DNA of 64,000 nt from Sanguinoderma infundibulare (lineage: Eukaryota; Basidiomycota; Agaricomycetes; Polyporales; Polyporaceae). The stretch is from NCBI GenBank assembly GCA_032821775.1, contig JAVLRN010000002.1, forward strand, positions 1,674,001 to 1,738,000. The letters run 5' to 3'. Within the stretch, counting starts at the first letter, position 1, and each line of letters starts with the position of its first letter. Positions 33,140-45,795 of this stretch are shown one piece after another. The notes beneath the pieces were generated by a model that saw nothing but the letters and a program-made list of their open reading frames with translations, was not told the origin of the DNA and ran no database searches. Position numbers and translations under genes: made by a program.

Positions 33140-34761
33140 TCAACTCGCCAACCCAACACCCTCTATCGTCACCGGAGTGTCCTTCTCGGGATCCCACGTC
33201 GCCTCGGACATGCCGGTCGTCTGCGCTGTCAAGGCGACCACCCGCGCTCGCACGCCTCGTTCGTGCTCGTGTCCTGTCGAAGTGGTTACATACGCATCCG
33301 GCTTGTTCTCCGAGTCGTACTCTGCGTCCCTGGGGCCTCCCGTCTTCACTGTGAACGGCAGGGACGTGATATCCGCCGAGTGGGGATGTGTCGGGGGAGG
33401 GTAGGTGAACTGGTGTTCGAGGTGCGACTTCTGGAGGGCGGCAAGGACGATCACCGCAGTCGGGTACATGCCCTGTTCGCGAGCGGATGACGTCAGGTAT
33501 CCTGCAAAGAGAGAAGAGAAGTCAAGAGAATGGGGACGTACAGTGATTTGCTGCATAAGCAAAGTGACGTAGGAGAAGAACGTCCCGCCGTTCAACTTTG
33601 GGCTGAGCACGATGACGTTCAGAAGCTGTGGCGGACAGCAGTCAGGCTACATGATACACACTTGTGGGGTCGGAGGAGCACACCATGAAGATGGTATATA
33701 TCACGCCAAGGTCGATTATCAGCGCCATCACGCTGTGCACGGCCACCCCCGTACTACTCAAGTACCGCCCAAGGTCTCTCCGCTGCTGCCTGCAAGACCG
33801 GAATCCTTGAGCAACGCTTTTCCTCGGAGGCGCAATAATAGTACGCACCATGCCTTGTACGCGATCATCGCGGTGGCCCACACGTTCGTTGCGGCGCTCC
33901 ATGAGAACGCAAACGCGTTCACGATCGTGCTGTGCTTTACCAGGACCTCGACAGGTGCTGGCAGATGGTGATAGTAAAATCCGACGAACATGAGGCTCCA
34001 CGCGGTGAATACGCCTGCACATGGAGCGTGAGATAGGACCAGGCGACAAGCGACAGATGATAGGGAGATGGAAGCACGGAGCTACTGACCGATTGACCCC
34101 AGAACCCAGAATAGCGCCGCGGCGACCACACGCTTGTTGCGGCCCCAAACCACACAGACACGCCAACAAACCACAGCGTCACCCAAGATGATCTATGCAA
34201 TCACAGTTAGCACCGATGGTATGCGCGTAAATCAAACGATCCCACGCACGCATACGACGCTCGTTATCCCCTGCACCACCGACAGTACCGGACTTGAAAG
34301 TCCGAATGGAGGGTGCGCGACAGGTAGACCAGCGAGTGTGAGAGTATGAAGATCGTTCCAGAGGAGGTGGATGTCGATCGCCCAATCGAGCGTCGAGAGC
34401 GCGTACATCGCGAGCGTGGCGGCCAGCATGAGTACATTCGGCCATGACCGGCGGACGCCGCGATTGCTGGGGGTGGTGGCGATTTGTTCATAGCGCGTGG
34501 GTGATTGCGATCGCAGAGTATATTCATGGCCACGCACCAAAGAATGTAGGTTGAGGTGACGATAAGGACCGTGAAGATGGCTGAGGTGGAAGACAAGTCA
34601 GAGATCATACCGCATCCTATAAATACAATCGACTCACCAAATAACGCGGTCTCCAGTATGACGGGAAACACCCGGTCCTCCGCCAGCGTCGTCAACTGCC
34701 TCCTTAGCGTTTTTGCGCTTGCAGCACTCAGCCCAGCTGTGGTCGTCGTGGTGGCGGACAT
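33140..34761 (-). CDS. Seven-helix fungal membrane protein (distant relative of the DUF6533 group)
   Basis: The minus-strand gene has short exons joined by 50-70 base introns. Readable blocks in order: MSATTTTTAGLSAASAKTLR; AIFTVLIVTSTYILW; SWPNVLMLAATLAMYALSTL; IILGDAVVCWRVCVVWGRNK; VFTAWSLMFVGFYYHH; a block with VNAFAFSWSAATNVWATAM and IAYKAW; VMALIIDLGVIYTIFMVC; and GMYPTAVIVLAAL. The tail ends VTIEGVGLAS. The motif LGDAVVCWRxCVVWGRNK and the later ATNVWATAMIAYKAW are the signature of a large basidiomycete family with seven helices and a cytoplasmic tail. Ligand and signalling partner are unknown. It is intact as far as the splice pattern can be followed. It is not a copy of the four DUF6533 genes: helices and loops do not align beyond general layout. 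Confidence 0.75.
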
Positions 34762-35773
34762 TGCAACCACAAGAAAGGAAACACTCGCTAGAGAGAACGA
34801 ATGAGAGGCAGCAAGAGGGGGATATGATGACACGGTGCATACAAGCAGAAGATATAGCATTGGATGCGCCTAATCACCATGAGGCCGATCGGGCCGGACG
34901 CGCAGAACGACACAAGAGGGCTTCCAAGTGCCATAGTAGACACTTGGGCGCAAACGCGCGAGCGCTAATGCCACCCGGGAGTAGTGTCCCCGATCTGTGG
35001 AAGACACTTCGATGTTGATTGTACCGGCCGTTCCGACGCCACAGTATGGAACGGCGAAAGACTGGCCTTGCACCGTCCTCGACGCGATGACAAACATGTA
35101 CAGGGATCGAGAGCGTTTTTACGCGCCTAAAAGCAAGCATGAGGCACGCGTTCCACGCATGGAGTATGAAGGAAGGGAAGTTGGGAATGTGCGCACCTTG
35201 ATTCCTACACCTTTCACAGCCGCTGCTAAAGCCACCTTCGCTCGGCGCTGGCCTGGGGATACAGGCTTCTAGAACAGCGCCCGACCACAGAATCTGACAT
35301 CCCCGCCAACGCGGCGTAGATAACGCACATGCAATTGAGATGAACAGCCAGCTGGTCATGAGGCAAGTCGATGGATGGCAGTGCGACGACGCCGTTATTC
35401 GGAACCTTGTAGTTGCAGGACGCGACGAACAACTCTAGATAAAGCACCGTCAGACCCAAGAAGACCATGCAAGCGCACATCAGCGCACAACGCACCTCAA
35501 GGACACCCGAGGCCAGACCATGTTCGGCGTAAATGTCCAAGGACCTTCGGACATGGACATCCAAACCTTTGGTTACGTGTTTGGACCACTCCGCATTGAG
35601 CGCTTAATAGGATCAGCGCTTGCCACTGGCGCATTGCTGGCACCTGGACTCGCGGAGAGTCATTGTCTACTCAACTACGGCGTGCTGGGGACGATGAAGA
35701 GTGACGCGGATGCTGGTGAGTGTCTAGATATATCATGGCACATCTTTCATTCAGTGACCCACGTTCGTATCAG
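34762..35773. other. Stretch with fragments of possible membrane-protein coding
   Basis: Minus-strand frames at 35570-35226 (ALMCACMVFLGLTVLYLEL) and 35097-34870 look hydrophobic and could be a decayed relative of the neighbouring seven-helix gene, but stops and frame changes prevent a model. On the plus strand, 35520-35717 is open and ends at a GTGAGT donor. It could be a first exon of the F-box gene, joined in phase at 35774. Confidence 0.3.
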
Positions 35774-37623
35774 TATGTCTACACTCACGGCATCGTAACA
35801 TCCTGGCGACCCCTCGGCTTCCCTGGGATGTGCTGTGGGATGTGTGTCATGTCCTCACAGATCCGTCCGATATCCTCTCTTTCGCATGCACCTGTTCAAT
35901 GTTGCGCACGAGGGCGATGCAGCGCTTTCTCAGTGTCTGTCCAATCGTCCTCAGGAACGAGAAATCGACGCGCGGCATGTACAATCTCATATTCGCCGAC
36001 AAACCCCATCGCGCGCCCCACGTACGTGCCCTGAAGATCGATGTCTGGTTCAGCATGCTAGAACAAGAGTCTTGTGCCGCTATTTCCGAGTGGCTACTTG
36101 CCATCCTAACTTGCGCGGACAATCTCGAAAACCTTCACATCCCAGACGCTACCGAGACCGGCCAATACTTTCGCGACGTCGATCCCAGGCTCCTACATTC
36201 CCTCGGGCGTTTCACCAACTTGCGATACTTCTCCGTTCAGGACACATCCGATGCCGGCATGTCCGCCGAATTGGTGCGGAACATACGCTCCCCACTCAAG
36301 GTCCTCCGCGCCGACCTCTGGGATGTGCTTCCTGGGCCATGTACATTGACTAGTTTGGGAACCTTGACGGCTGCCTTTGCATCCACGCTCGAGGCGATTG
36401 ATCTGGACGATATCGACTTCGAGTCGGATAGAGCGGCCGTTCCGCAGATCGCCCATTACCCTGCTCTCCGGTCGCTCAAGTTCCGCGACGTTATGGGTCT
36501 TCCTCGACTCTCAGGTCTGCTGTCCCACTTCCCCGCCCTGCAATCGCTATCGTTTATGGAATTCGACAAAGAATTCCTCGACCTCGAATTCGACTTCGAT
36601 ATTGACGCCATCCAGCAAGTTCGGGACGAAAATAAGGAGACTCAAGAAGCGCGTTCCTGGACGAGCCTCGATCATCTTCTGTGCGACGCGGTCATCTTCT
36701 TCGCGCTCGCCCTCAAGTGTCCCGTCCGACGTGTCAGCATCAAGGACTGTTACGGGGCCAACAAGGAATACGTGGCAACCCCCCTTCGCGAGAACCCTCC
36801 GTCGCACCTCACGCTATATATCCCTTTCTCCGGAGACCTATCCGTGTTCGATGGGCTACTTCCCGTAGAACTGGGGACGACGCTGACGCACCTGTGTCTT
36901 ATCGTGCGCTACGACGTCGACATGAAAGCCTCGTCAAGCAATAGATTTGAATGGGAATCGTTTCTGGTACGCTTTCTCGCTCAACCGCTATCCGCATTCG
37001 TATCACTCACAGGCGATCCTCAGGACGCCGTCGTGCCGCCCATCAAACGCCTACACCTCAAGTATCTCCGTGTGGTCATCGATTCCGAGATCTCTGGCGG
37101 ATCCCGCGTGCCCATGAAAGAGCTGAGGGCGTGCGTGGGCAGCTTCAACTCGGAGTTGCCGTTTGGGCGCATCGCGTCAACGCTCGCCTCCTCGTCCCCG
37201 TCCCTGGATCATCTGTTCTTAATGACAATTGGACGCTCGACGTTCCTCAAGTTTGGCAAAGACGGGTGGCGCACAACTAAAGCGTTCCAAATCTCTCGCT
37301 CGATGGATGCCAGCGGAGATGGCGACGGAGGTCCTGCGGTCACGGTGGCGGAGCTTAGTGATAAAGTCGCGGATATAATCCTCGCTCGCGAGGATATGCT
37401 ATGTCTCGTAGATAAGGAGGAGGTGAGGATATTGCGCTTTCAAATGTCGGGTCATAGGCTGATCAGTTCCTGCGTTTGCGTCCATGTAGGACGACTAGGG
37501 GGTGACCTACTCGATCCCGAATGGGTGCTTCGCAGCGGAAGATGGAGGGAGCTGGCATACGCTCGGTTGAGCATGATATCTGCTTGCGTCCGGTTCCTGG
37601 CGGTTCGTGTTGGAATTGTTTAA
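35774..37623 (+). CDS. F-box protein with leucine-rich C-terminal part
   Basis: From the acceptor at 35773 an open frame runs to TAA at 37621-37623. The F-box is at its start: LPWDVLWDVCHVLTDPSDIL followed by SFACTCSMLRTRAMQRFL. The frame has no ATG before the F-box, and a GTGAGT donor at about 35716 with acceptor CAG at 35773 would join in phase to upstream sequence. A short 5' exon is therefore likely and its start unsettled. The remaining 550 residues contain irregular Leu-rich segments (for example LRYFSVQDTSD, LRSLKFRDVMGL and LQSLSFMEFDKE) like the LRR-type F-box proteins of mushrooms. Such proteins recruit targets to SCF ubiquitin ligases. Targets are unknown. Confidence 0.75.
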
Positions 37624-39137
37624 TGTTGAACCATACATCGTACATGATTATCTAGACCGTGACGAGAATGCGGCAAGAGAACAAGGTTCTGAAACAGTGA
37701 TACGGTTGGCCGGATAATGATGTCGGCGTCGCTGCACATGTCATGATGAGTGTGGTATGTACGACATCCTGAGCGAGAGCAATACCGACAGTTTCGGGGG
37801 AACGGAGAACGACGGAAACAGCTAGAACGAGAGCGCTCGCCGCTCGGCTGAACTCGGGAGTCGGTCCGGGTCGGAGATCGGCCCCTGAGCTAATATTAAT
37901 CTCTTTTTTACAGCCTCCGAGCCCTTCTCTCACTGCTACGATCTCCAAGTCCTTGCCGTACCAGGACATCGACAATGTACATGGATTCGCGTTGGAGGAA
38001 TACATCAGATGTGTGTACTAAGAGGCTGGTGAGCTACACATTATCACCGGGCGGGGATTAACCACCACATATTTGACTCATGGGAATGCTGTTAATGTGT
38101 ACGCTTTCCCTTGAATAAACGCGGAGTTCAGCACAGGGCATCCGAGGAACGCCTCGTGCGGCATCCGGCTCCTGTGTCTTGGCAGTCTCCCACCGGAGAG
38201 CAACCGCGGGTTGGGTTCGGAACCGTTTCGTCACCGGACTATTGCTTCATCGATGTCGCGTCCATCGGATTCAGTCTAGACTATATTAGCAGCACGGTGA
38301 GATACTGTCCGCGGTTCATAAAATGTCAATTTTTGGACTCAGTGCGTTTCTCTGCAGATTGCATGCATATGCTGACGCCGTATGTGATTCATTCCATCTG
38401 CCATTCCGCGGCACAACGTGTTGCGGTTCATCGGTTTGGTCATCCAGGACATCGCTCCTCTGCCAGTGCTATGGACCTTCGCCGGTATGCGACGCAATTG
38501 TCGCGTGCCTGATCCCTGTTGGCAGTTGGCTTGGGACGTTTTGGTAGGACGTTCCGTGGCATACTAATCGGACTGACAAGCTCAACCCCACAGGCAGACC
38601 TGGCTGTAGTGGCAGGATAAATACTTATCTTTTGGCGGCTGCACGTCCATGTTCTTCATATGGACCAATTGAATGAAAGGTGAACGTGAAAGCCGATGCT
38701 GTCAAGCCACGCGTCAACGATCGACAGCGGTTGCATGTCAGCCCAAGTGTCAGCCACACGCGCCACGATTTGCGGATTTTCGCTCGCTTCCGAGGATGCT
38801 CCTCGGGGCAGTAACAACGGCACCTGCGACCTCGGCCACAAGTAATGCCTTCGTGCTTGGAGTGCGCGCAGAGACGGTGCATGTCGCGGATCAGGACGGC
38901 CCAGTCGGAGGCATGTTTTGGACACGAAAGTGAGTGCTGACGCCATCGGGTCGCAACACGTAAGAGGATAATATTAATGACATGTCGAAGGCGGTTCCGT
39001 GCAAGCTTCAGGCACCGCCAATCGCGTGCAGGGAGCAAGGACTCGCCGGAGAGACTTTGACAGACGCAGATACTGCGTGTGCGTACGACGGGAACGGCGC
39101 CGAGCTCGAGACAGGTGTTACGTTTTGCTTTTCTGCC
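37624..39137. other. Intergenic stretch
   Basis: No gene supported. Open frames of 60-170 codons occur on both strands but overlap each other, lack motifs and have no consistent splice signals. Confidence 0.35.
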
Positions 39138-39143
39138 TATAAA
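39138..39143 (+). promoter_or_regulatory. TATA box of the acyl-CoA oxidase gene
   Basis: TATAAA lies 82 bases before the ATG at 39225. Confidence 0.5.
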
Positions 39144-39224
39144 CTGGCATGGTTTCACACCAAAGGACGCTCTTCGCCCACACCCTCATCTCATTCCTTC
39201 CGAAGGCACCTCACTCGGTCCGAA

Positions 39225-41326
39225 ATGTCGTCAGAAGGGTATCCCCGGCGAACGTTGCATCTCTTGCACTCAAAGCTCTTCTCCAAACCTGTTCACTACA
39301 TGGATCACGATGAACGCGCATCTCTCTCTTACGAGAAGGCGAAGGCCATCGGCCTCTCCTACGGTATGTTGTTCCTGTTCCTGAGCTTCATCCCAACTGA
39401 TTAAGGGTCAACAGATATGTCGATCGATGACCTACTCTCGCTCACACCAAAGTTCTGGCAGCTACACAACGAGCCTGCCGCGCTGCTGGACGGCGGAGCT
39501 TTCACGTTGCTCGCCATTCAATACAATCTCTGTGCTGGGACGATCGCGAGGTATAGAATACGTCGGCCCGAGTTGGTGCCTTTGGTCGAAGACTTGTTGC
39601 GTTACCGGAAGCAGTAAGTATACCGTCCAGAAAAGAAGCAGTCTATCATGTTAATCTATTCTTATGCCGACGCTATAGCGGGCAGTTCATGTTGACAGAA
39701 CTCGGGCACGGTCTTGACATAGACAACATGGAGACTACGGCGACTTTGCTCCCATCTGGGGAGTTTCTCCTCAACTCGCCTACCCCTAGTGCTGCCAAGT
39801 GAGTTAATTTGCGTTAGTCTCCTACGTCCGTCCTTTGATCCTCTGCAACTATGTAGATTCATGCCACCCACCGTCCCTGCCGGACTTCCGTGTATCGCCG
39901 TCGTCTTCGCTCGCCTCGTCGTAGACGGCGAAGAACGCGGTCATCGCCCATTCATCGTCCCCCTCAACGACGGCAAGCAGATGTGTACCGGCGTTCAATC
40001 GAAGTACGCCAGACCTCTCCCGAGACATTCTGAGCGCATTACACAGCTGACCCACCCCTCCTGCCCAGATTACTCCCATACCGCGGCGGAACAAACCCGC
40101 TTACCCACTCACTCACAACATTCACCAACGTACGCTTGCCCGGCTCCGCGCTCCTCGGCTCGCTCGACAAGCCCGCGAACGCCCACGCGAACCTCATTGA
40201 CATCATCTCGCGCGTCACCGTGGGCACCATGTCCCTCAGCTGCATCACGCTGTCCGCCATGAAATGCTACGCGACCATCGGCGCGCTCTACTCGCTCCGC
40301 CGCCAGGTCGGTCCTCCCGCGCGTCGTATGCCCATCCTCGCGTTCCGCACCCAGCACGCACCGGTGCTGGCCGTCGCAGCGAACGCGTACGTGACGCAGG
40401 CATTCCAACGCTGGGTGATAGAGCGATTCTGCGACAAGAGCATGGACGTCAGAGTGCGCCATGGGATCGCGGCGATCTTCAAGGGCGTGATGATGCAGCT
40501 CTCGCAGCAGGGCGCGGTCGCTGTTTCTGAGCGGTGTGGGGCGCAGGGATTGTTCGCTTACAACCAGGTTGTATCGCTCTATGTGAGCACTATATCCTCG
40601 TCTCGTCGTATGTGTACTGACTTGGATTTCGGTCAGAACGAGACGCGGGGGCTGGCAATCGCTGAGGGCGACGTTCTCGGGCTCGCGATCAGTAAGCTCC
40701 ACTCACGGCCATTGATCGCGCACGATCCATGCTAAGCATTGCTGTCTTCTTCTGTGACAGGACTCATAAACGAGATCCTCCTCGGTCGTTATGAAATGCC
40801 CCCACCCGCCGACCCAACCAAGCTCCTCGCGCGGCACGAAGCAAGCCTGCTCCACGAGCTCCGTGACACCCTCGCCAGCATATCCTCGAGCTCTCCCCGC
40901 AACACAGAGATCAACCGACTCGTCCTCCCACACTGCCAGCCCGTCATGGAGGCCATCGGGCACCGCATGGCGTACGACGCGGCCGTCGCGCAGGGCGTCC
41001 GCCCGTGCCTTGTCGACCTGTTCGTCGCGAACGTCGTGAAGCTTGACGCGGCGTGGTACGCGGAGCACGCAGGCTTTGGGCGGCGCGCACAGCAGGAGAG
41101 GGAGACCAGCGCGGTCGACGCGGTGCTCCCGCTCCTAGGCGAGCTCGTGCAGGAGATGGACGTGTTCCCGTACGTCACGGCCCCGATTATCTCGGACGAG
41201 AGTTGGGACGCGTTTGTGGGGTCGCTAAAGGTTTTCAGAGGAAAGGCGCTGGTGGACGTCATTGAGTCTAAGTGTGAGCCGGGGGCGGTTGGGCGAAATA
41301 AGGAGCTGTTGAGGTCGCACTTGTGA
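39225..41326 (+). CDS. Acyl-CoA oxidase family protein, probably peroxisomal
   Basis: Seven exons (39225-39363, 39415-39613, 39679-39798, 39857-40003, 40069-40582, 40637-40691, 40761-41326) give 579 residues in phase. The N-terminal helical domain is followed by FMLTELGHGLDIDNMETTAT, the FAD/substrate loop of acyl-CoA oxidases, and FLLNSPTPSAAKFMPP. The middle has the LPYRGGTNPL and GTMSLSCITLSAMKCYATIG blocks typical of the family, with YSLRRQ after it. The C-terminal half is helical. The protein ends RSHL, and SHL fits the peroxisomal PTS1 rule. The reaction would be the first step of peroxisomal beta-oxidation, making enoyl-CoA and hydrogen peroxide. It is somewhat shorter than classical enzymes (about 650-700), so substrate range is uncertain. 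Confidence 0.85.
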
Positions 41327-42819
41327 TTCTGTTAGAGATACGGGCATCGGGGATACTTTAGACTTTAGACGAACGTAATCGATACACGAGACATAGGAGG
41401 TCGCTCCTACTAGCCCAGCCAAGTGGAGGAAATGTGCCGAAGGCTGATTAACCGCGCGACCAGTGAAAGTAAAGGTAGCCAGCGGTATGCCCAGCCAAAG
41501 ACTCGCGTGAGGTCGTTCTTCTCGGTCGAAAGCCCCGTGGCCCTTGGCAAAGACGTTCTGCAGAAAAGCAACGCCAGCTTCAGGGACCGAGGTGACTGAA
41601 GTTTATCTCCTCCACGGCTGTCCTCGACCTTCGCGATTCCGTCCGCGACATTCTCGGACATAGCCATGGACTCGCGGATACTGCTATCGATCCCTTGACC
41701 GTGGCTTCACTGCATGGAGCGAGAAGAGGGGAGTATGGGATTGGGTGCATGAGCCTGGACATGTAACGACGTCGCCGGCTGTGGTCACTCCAGAACGCCG
41801 TGCAATTGAGAGCTGGCGGCACGTCTTCGTGAGCTGCAAGATGCTGGCTTCCAAATACCCGCTCGATGACACTCGATCACTTTCGCGGGCTGGCGGTGCG
41901 GTCGGCCCCAAGGGATAGAGTGATTGTCCATACTGTAGCGGAATACAGGGCCCTCGCAAGAGCGTGGGCCATCAATCATGCCAGTAAATTGTCATATCAT
42001 CAAATATGAACAGTCAAGGGACTCTCGGGGATGAATACGTAGGAGGACTCACCCTTCTAAAGGTCGCGCGCAAACCTCCCACCGCCTGAGCCTTCCCCCG
42101 CTTCCGTCAATCCCACATATGGCGCTTTCCGCATTCTCCATGTTGTCGTGCCTCTAGAGGGTCTCGGCGATGGGTTCCAGTGCGTGAAGGACCTCGACAA
42201 ACACCGCGCGCACATCTGCGGGATCGTCGAGTTTTACATGAGTGCACGGCCTACAAGATAAGAACAGATTTCGTTAGATCGATATGAACACGCACTAAAT
42301 AGATAGGGCACGGGGAGCTATGGGGAGCGTATGCAGGCCGTGGATGCGATCCGTTCGAGTCCACTGACTGACGCCGGCTTTCACAGGCGTGAGAACGCGC
42401 ATGTCACAAGCACATGATCGTGTGAGCCGCCGGGTTCTCATGGTCCTCGCGAGTCCGTCCGCTTGTCGCTTGCCAGCTGGCGTTGCACCTGTACAAGCAA
42501 TCTGGGGTGCCTGTGCACGGTGTCGACCTCTCGACTCTCTTCTCGATATCGACCGGAACGCCGGATACGCCCGCGGAGCTGGCGTGGAAGAAGCTCCATT
42601 GCAAAGTTAATCGGCCCCGCATACATGCGATATGGTACAGTAACGAGGCCGAGGATATTCGTCTCCGAGCATGGCTGTGTGCGTTCCTGCTTCTGTTCGA
42701 ACAGCCTCATTGCTGATGGCGTATCGCACAGCCGAAGCATCTACAGATGCCATCTACAAGGCTTAGAAGGTCGACACGGGCAACATGGCCTACTCCGACT
42801 ACAATGTCTCCCAGAGCTG
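41327..42819. other. Stretch with possible exon remnants
   Basis: Two plus-strand pieces read like protein: GLGDGFQCVKDLDKHRAHIC near 42155-42215 and LALHLYKQSGVPVHG through TPAELAWKKLHCK (42480-42605), the latter after a good acceptor. They could be parts of a decayed gene, or upstream exons of the gene at 42820, but no start and no continuous splice path was found. Confidence 0.3.
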
Positions 42820-43284
42820 ATGACAAACGTCGGGCTCCTCGAGAAGAAGCCTACACCCATGGAGAATGATTTCGAGAACGTCACGTTCGACGAGGACGGC
42901 CAGCTCGTCTTCCGCAACCCCCGCTACAACACCCGCGTCCGCTGGAGCAAACAGGTGCGTTTGTTTGTGTCTTCCGAAGTCCTAGGAGACGGGCGTTAGA
43001 GGCGGCCTCGTTGCTGATGCTCATTCAATCTATGTGGATAGGCCTCAGTCATTGTGGAACCGACGAGCGGGCATCGGATTACAGGCCACGCCGTCCACGC
43101 GGAGGACAAGGAGACAGGTGTCAAGGTGCATGGGGGAAAATGCCGTGGACAGGTCGAGCGCATTCACGTCGTTTGGCGTGAGGAGCCGACGCACTCGGAG
43201 CGGGCGCGGGATGAGCTCATCCTGCGGCTCTTGCCGGACGACATACCATCGCTCACGCAGTCGCCGTTAGTGCGCGCGTTGTAG
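42820..43284 (+). CDS. Small hypothetical protein, two exons
   Basis: Exons 42820-42954 and 43042-43284 join in phase to 125 residues. The sequence includes MENDFENVTFDEDGQLVFRN, then SVIVEPTSGHRITGHAVH, DKETGVKVHGGKCRG and a C-terminus RLLPDDIPSLTQSPLVRAL. There is no signal peptide or helix spanning a membrane. I do not recognise the family. The upstream piece at 42480-42716 may belong to the same gene, in which case this is only its 3' end. Confidence 0.45.
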
Positions 43285-43974
43285 TTCGCTCGTAAGAGTC
43301 AGTCGGCGCGGACGCATGTCGTTGGCCGGTGGCCGGGCAGATGACGTTTGGAGTCCGCTGTATGATGCGGCTTTGAACGTCTCTCTGACGGGTGTGGTCA
43401 TCTACAGCCTTGTCCGATCGAGCGCCTGCTTGTGGACGAAGTTTCTCCAATCGTCTCGTTCCAGTTTATGGTGAGTTTCATGTCGACGGTTGGCCGCAAG
43501 AGACGGGGATGGATCCCAATTTTCCCAGCATCTGCTCCACAAGTTCACTCGCCTGCACAAGGTGTGCTTGTTCAGCGATCCAAAGCAGTGCTGCGTATCC
43601 CAAGCTCTCCATTCGCTTCATGCCGCGATTGACATGAGTCGCGCAGTCCCTCCATTCAGCAAAGAATCCCGTGACCGAAGATCGTCTCAAGCCGCTGGGG
43701 CCGTCTACACCCAACCTGACAAGCGGGAGGTGAAACACAGATGTGGGTGTTACGAACCATTCTCGTGCAAATGCCGGTCACTAATCTGTGCCCCAACCGG
43801 CAGGGTCGATGTCGAAGCTGCGGGCCGTCGTTCGCAAGCTTTGGCTTCGGCACGGACAATAGCTCTTGCCAGGCCAGTGGGACGAATATGCTCAAGGCAG
43901 CGAGATATAAATACGTTTGCCTACCCCGCAACCAGGGTAAGTACACTGGATCAAAAGCATGCATACCGTCCTCC

Positions 43975-45741
43975 TCAAATGTTTGTCGAGCGCGCACGGC
44001 TGCCCTCCTCCCCGCTCTCCTCCATATTCCCCTCCCTGCTCTCGAAGCCTGCCCTCATACCTGTCCAGAACGGATCCTTCACGAAGCGCGGTTCTTCCGA
44101 GTCGCCTACCACCAACTCCGCGTCCGCCTCCCCCAAGTCGCGCTCTTCTCCATCGTCGATCGTTGCGCCGAGGTTACCGACCACGTTGGCGGAGGTGATG
44201 CCGATTTTAGATAGGTCCCGGAAGACGATAGACGACGAGGGCCGTGAGGCCGTGTCGTCCTCAAAATACACTCCGCGCAGGTCAAGCATGAGCCGCCAGA
44301 GGATGATGTTGTACAATCTGTGTTCGCGCGTAGCAATGGGTGAACGTGCCGGGGAACGTCAGCACTAGGGATAGACGTTGTTGCCAACAGAGGAGTTGTG
44401 TACGCACGTTCCGTAGGTGTTTCGCCACAGTATTTCGACGAAGCCCTGTGTCTTAATCAGCTCTCGCAACTTGCAGTGGAGTGGTGCAAAGTCATACGTT
44501 GCCGGTTGGCTGCAGTTGTTTCGGTCCCAACGTCAGTAGCCAATATTACAATACCGGGAACGCGGGGGCATGTACTGTACGTACCGAAAATTCATGACGA
44601 TATTAACAATTAATGTGCTGTGCATGCAATGTTATTGTACCATGTTAGCTCGCAAACTCCGAGAAACGTACGCGAAGTAAATTGAACCTATTGTAACAAG
44701 AATCACGAGGCAGGTTCAGTCACCGTTCATCAGGGAGGGTTACAACGGTGCGGAGTACGATATCGCTCCTATCACGTACCGTCACGAACCAGTAACGTGG
44801 TGAGGGGTGCCGGTATGTTCAGTCGCATGAATTCACGTTTGATGCTGAATGTCTTGAATCATGTCAAGAGGACCAAGAAGGTGCCCGCAGCAGTCGTGCC
44901 AGCAAAGCCGGACCAGGATACTTGGATCAACGAGGCTAGGTCAACCTCCTCGCTGGAGCAAGAATGGATGATATGATGCTCACGGGCCAATAAACTGTAT
45001 GCTGATATGTCAGCAAATTTATGGCAAACAGTACATGACAGTTAGCACTTACGTCCGATAGTCACCCAAAGCTTGAAAACGTGCCTCCGTGTAGATTTCA
45101 ACAGAATCAATAACCTTAATTTCATGAGACATTACGCATCCTAGTGTCATAGACGCGCACTCACGTAGAGCACGTTATAGCCGGGTCCTAGGACTATGAA
45201 GAGAACAACTAGCAGCGCGAGCCTCCAATTCCTAGCGGATATCCCGTATACGCGCAATACGGTAATCACTAAATGTTAGTACGGATTGAAGACATAGTGA
45301 ATGTGTGCCATATTATTTTCATGATTGAGTGTGCTCACTACTGGCAGCAAGGACATTGATAATCGACACGACATCAGCCAAGATATTCTGATATTTGAAT
45401 ACAATAAAACACGTCAGCGTCGTTCTTATTGGTACATATATTAATGATTCAGAGCACTCACCGTATGAACTCCAAAAAAGAAATCATTGACGAAATCCGA
45501 TGTCGCATATAGAACAGCCGAATATCGAAAAACAAGAAACACGACAGTCGCTCCCGTAAACCGACGCTTCCAGATGCGCTCGACTTCATCCCCAAAAGTC
45601 AGCATAAAGTCAAACCACAACCACACTAGGTAATGGGTGAGCGCCATGTATCCTTTTACAGTGTGTGCACTGACCAATTGAGACAAGCGAGCATTGCGTG
45701 ACATCACGGTCAAAAGAAGCCTGTCAGCTATTGTCGGACAT
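43975..45741 (-). pseudogene. DUF6533-type membrane protein, copy D, with early stop
   Basis: The exon plan is that of copies A and C, including the 11-nt micro-exon at 44984-44994 and the 16-nt micro-exon at 44672-44687. The hallmark WFDFMLTFGDEVERIWKRR is intact, as are TFLVLLTWFKTFSIKRE and LWRLMLDLRGVYFEDD. But the start reads MSDNS followed by TGA at codon 6, where copy A has a longer run. The next in-frame methionine lies inside the first helix block, so a full protein cannot be made from this start. Nine bases present in copy A after codon 5 are missing. Downstream exons look unharmed, so the loss is probably recent, or a different start is used. The tail is short (ESREGNMEESGEEGSRARSTN). 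Confidence 0.7.
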
Positions 45742-45795
45742 ATTGTAGGAGTTCCGAACGTGGAAGCACGAGAGTGTGGGTGGTGGTGCTGGAAG

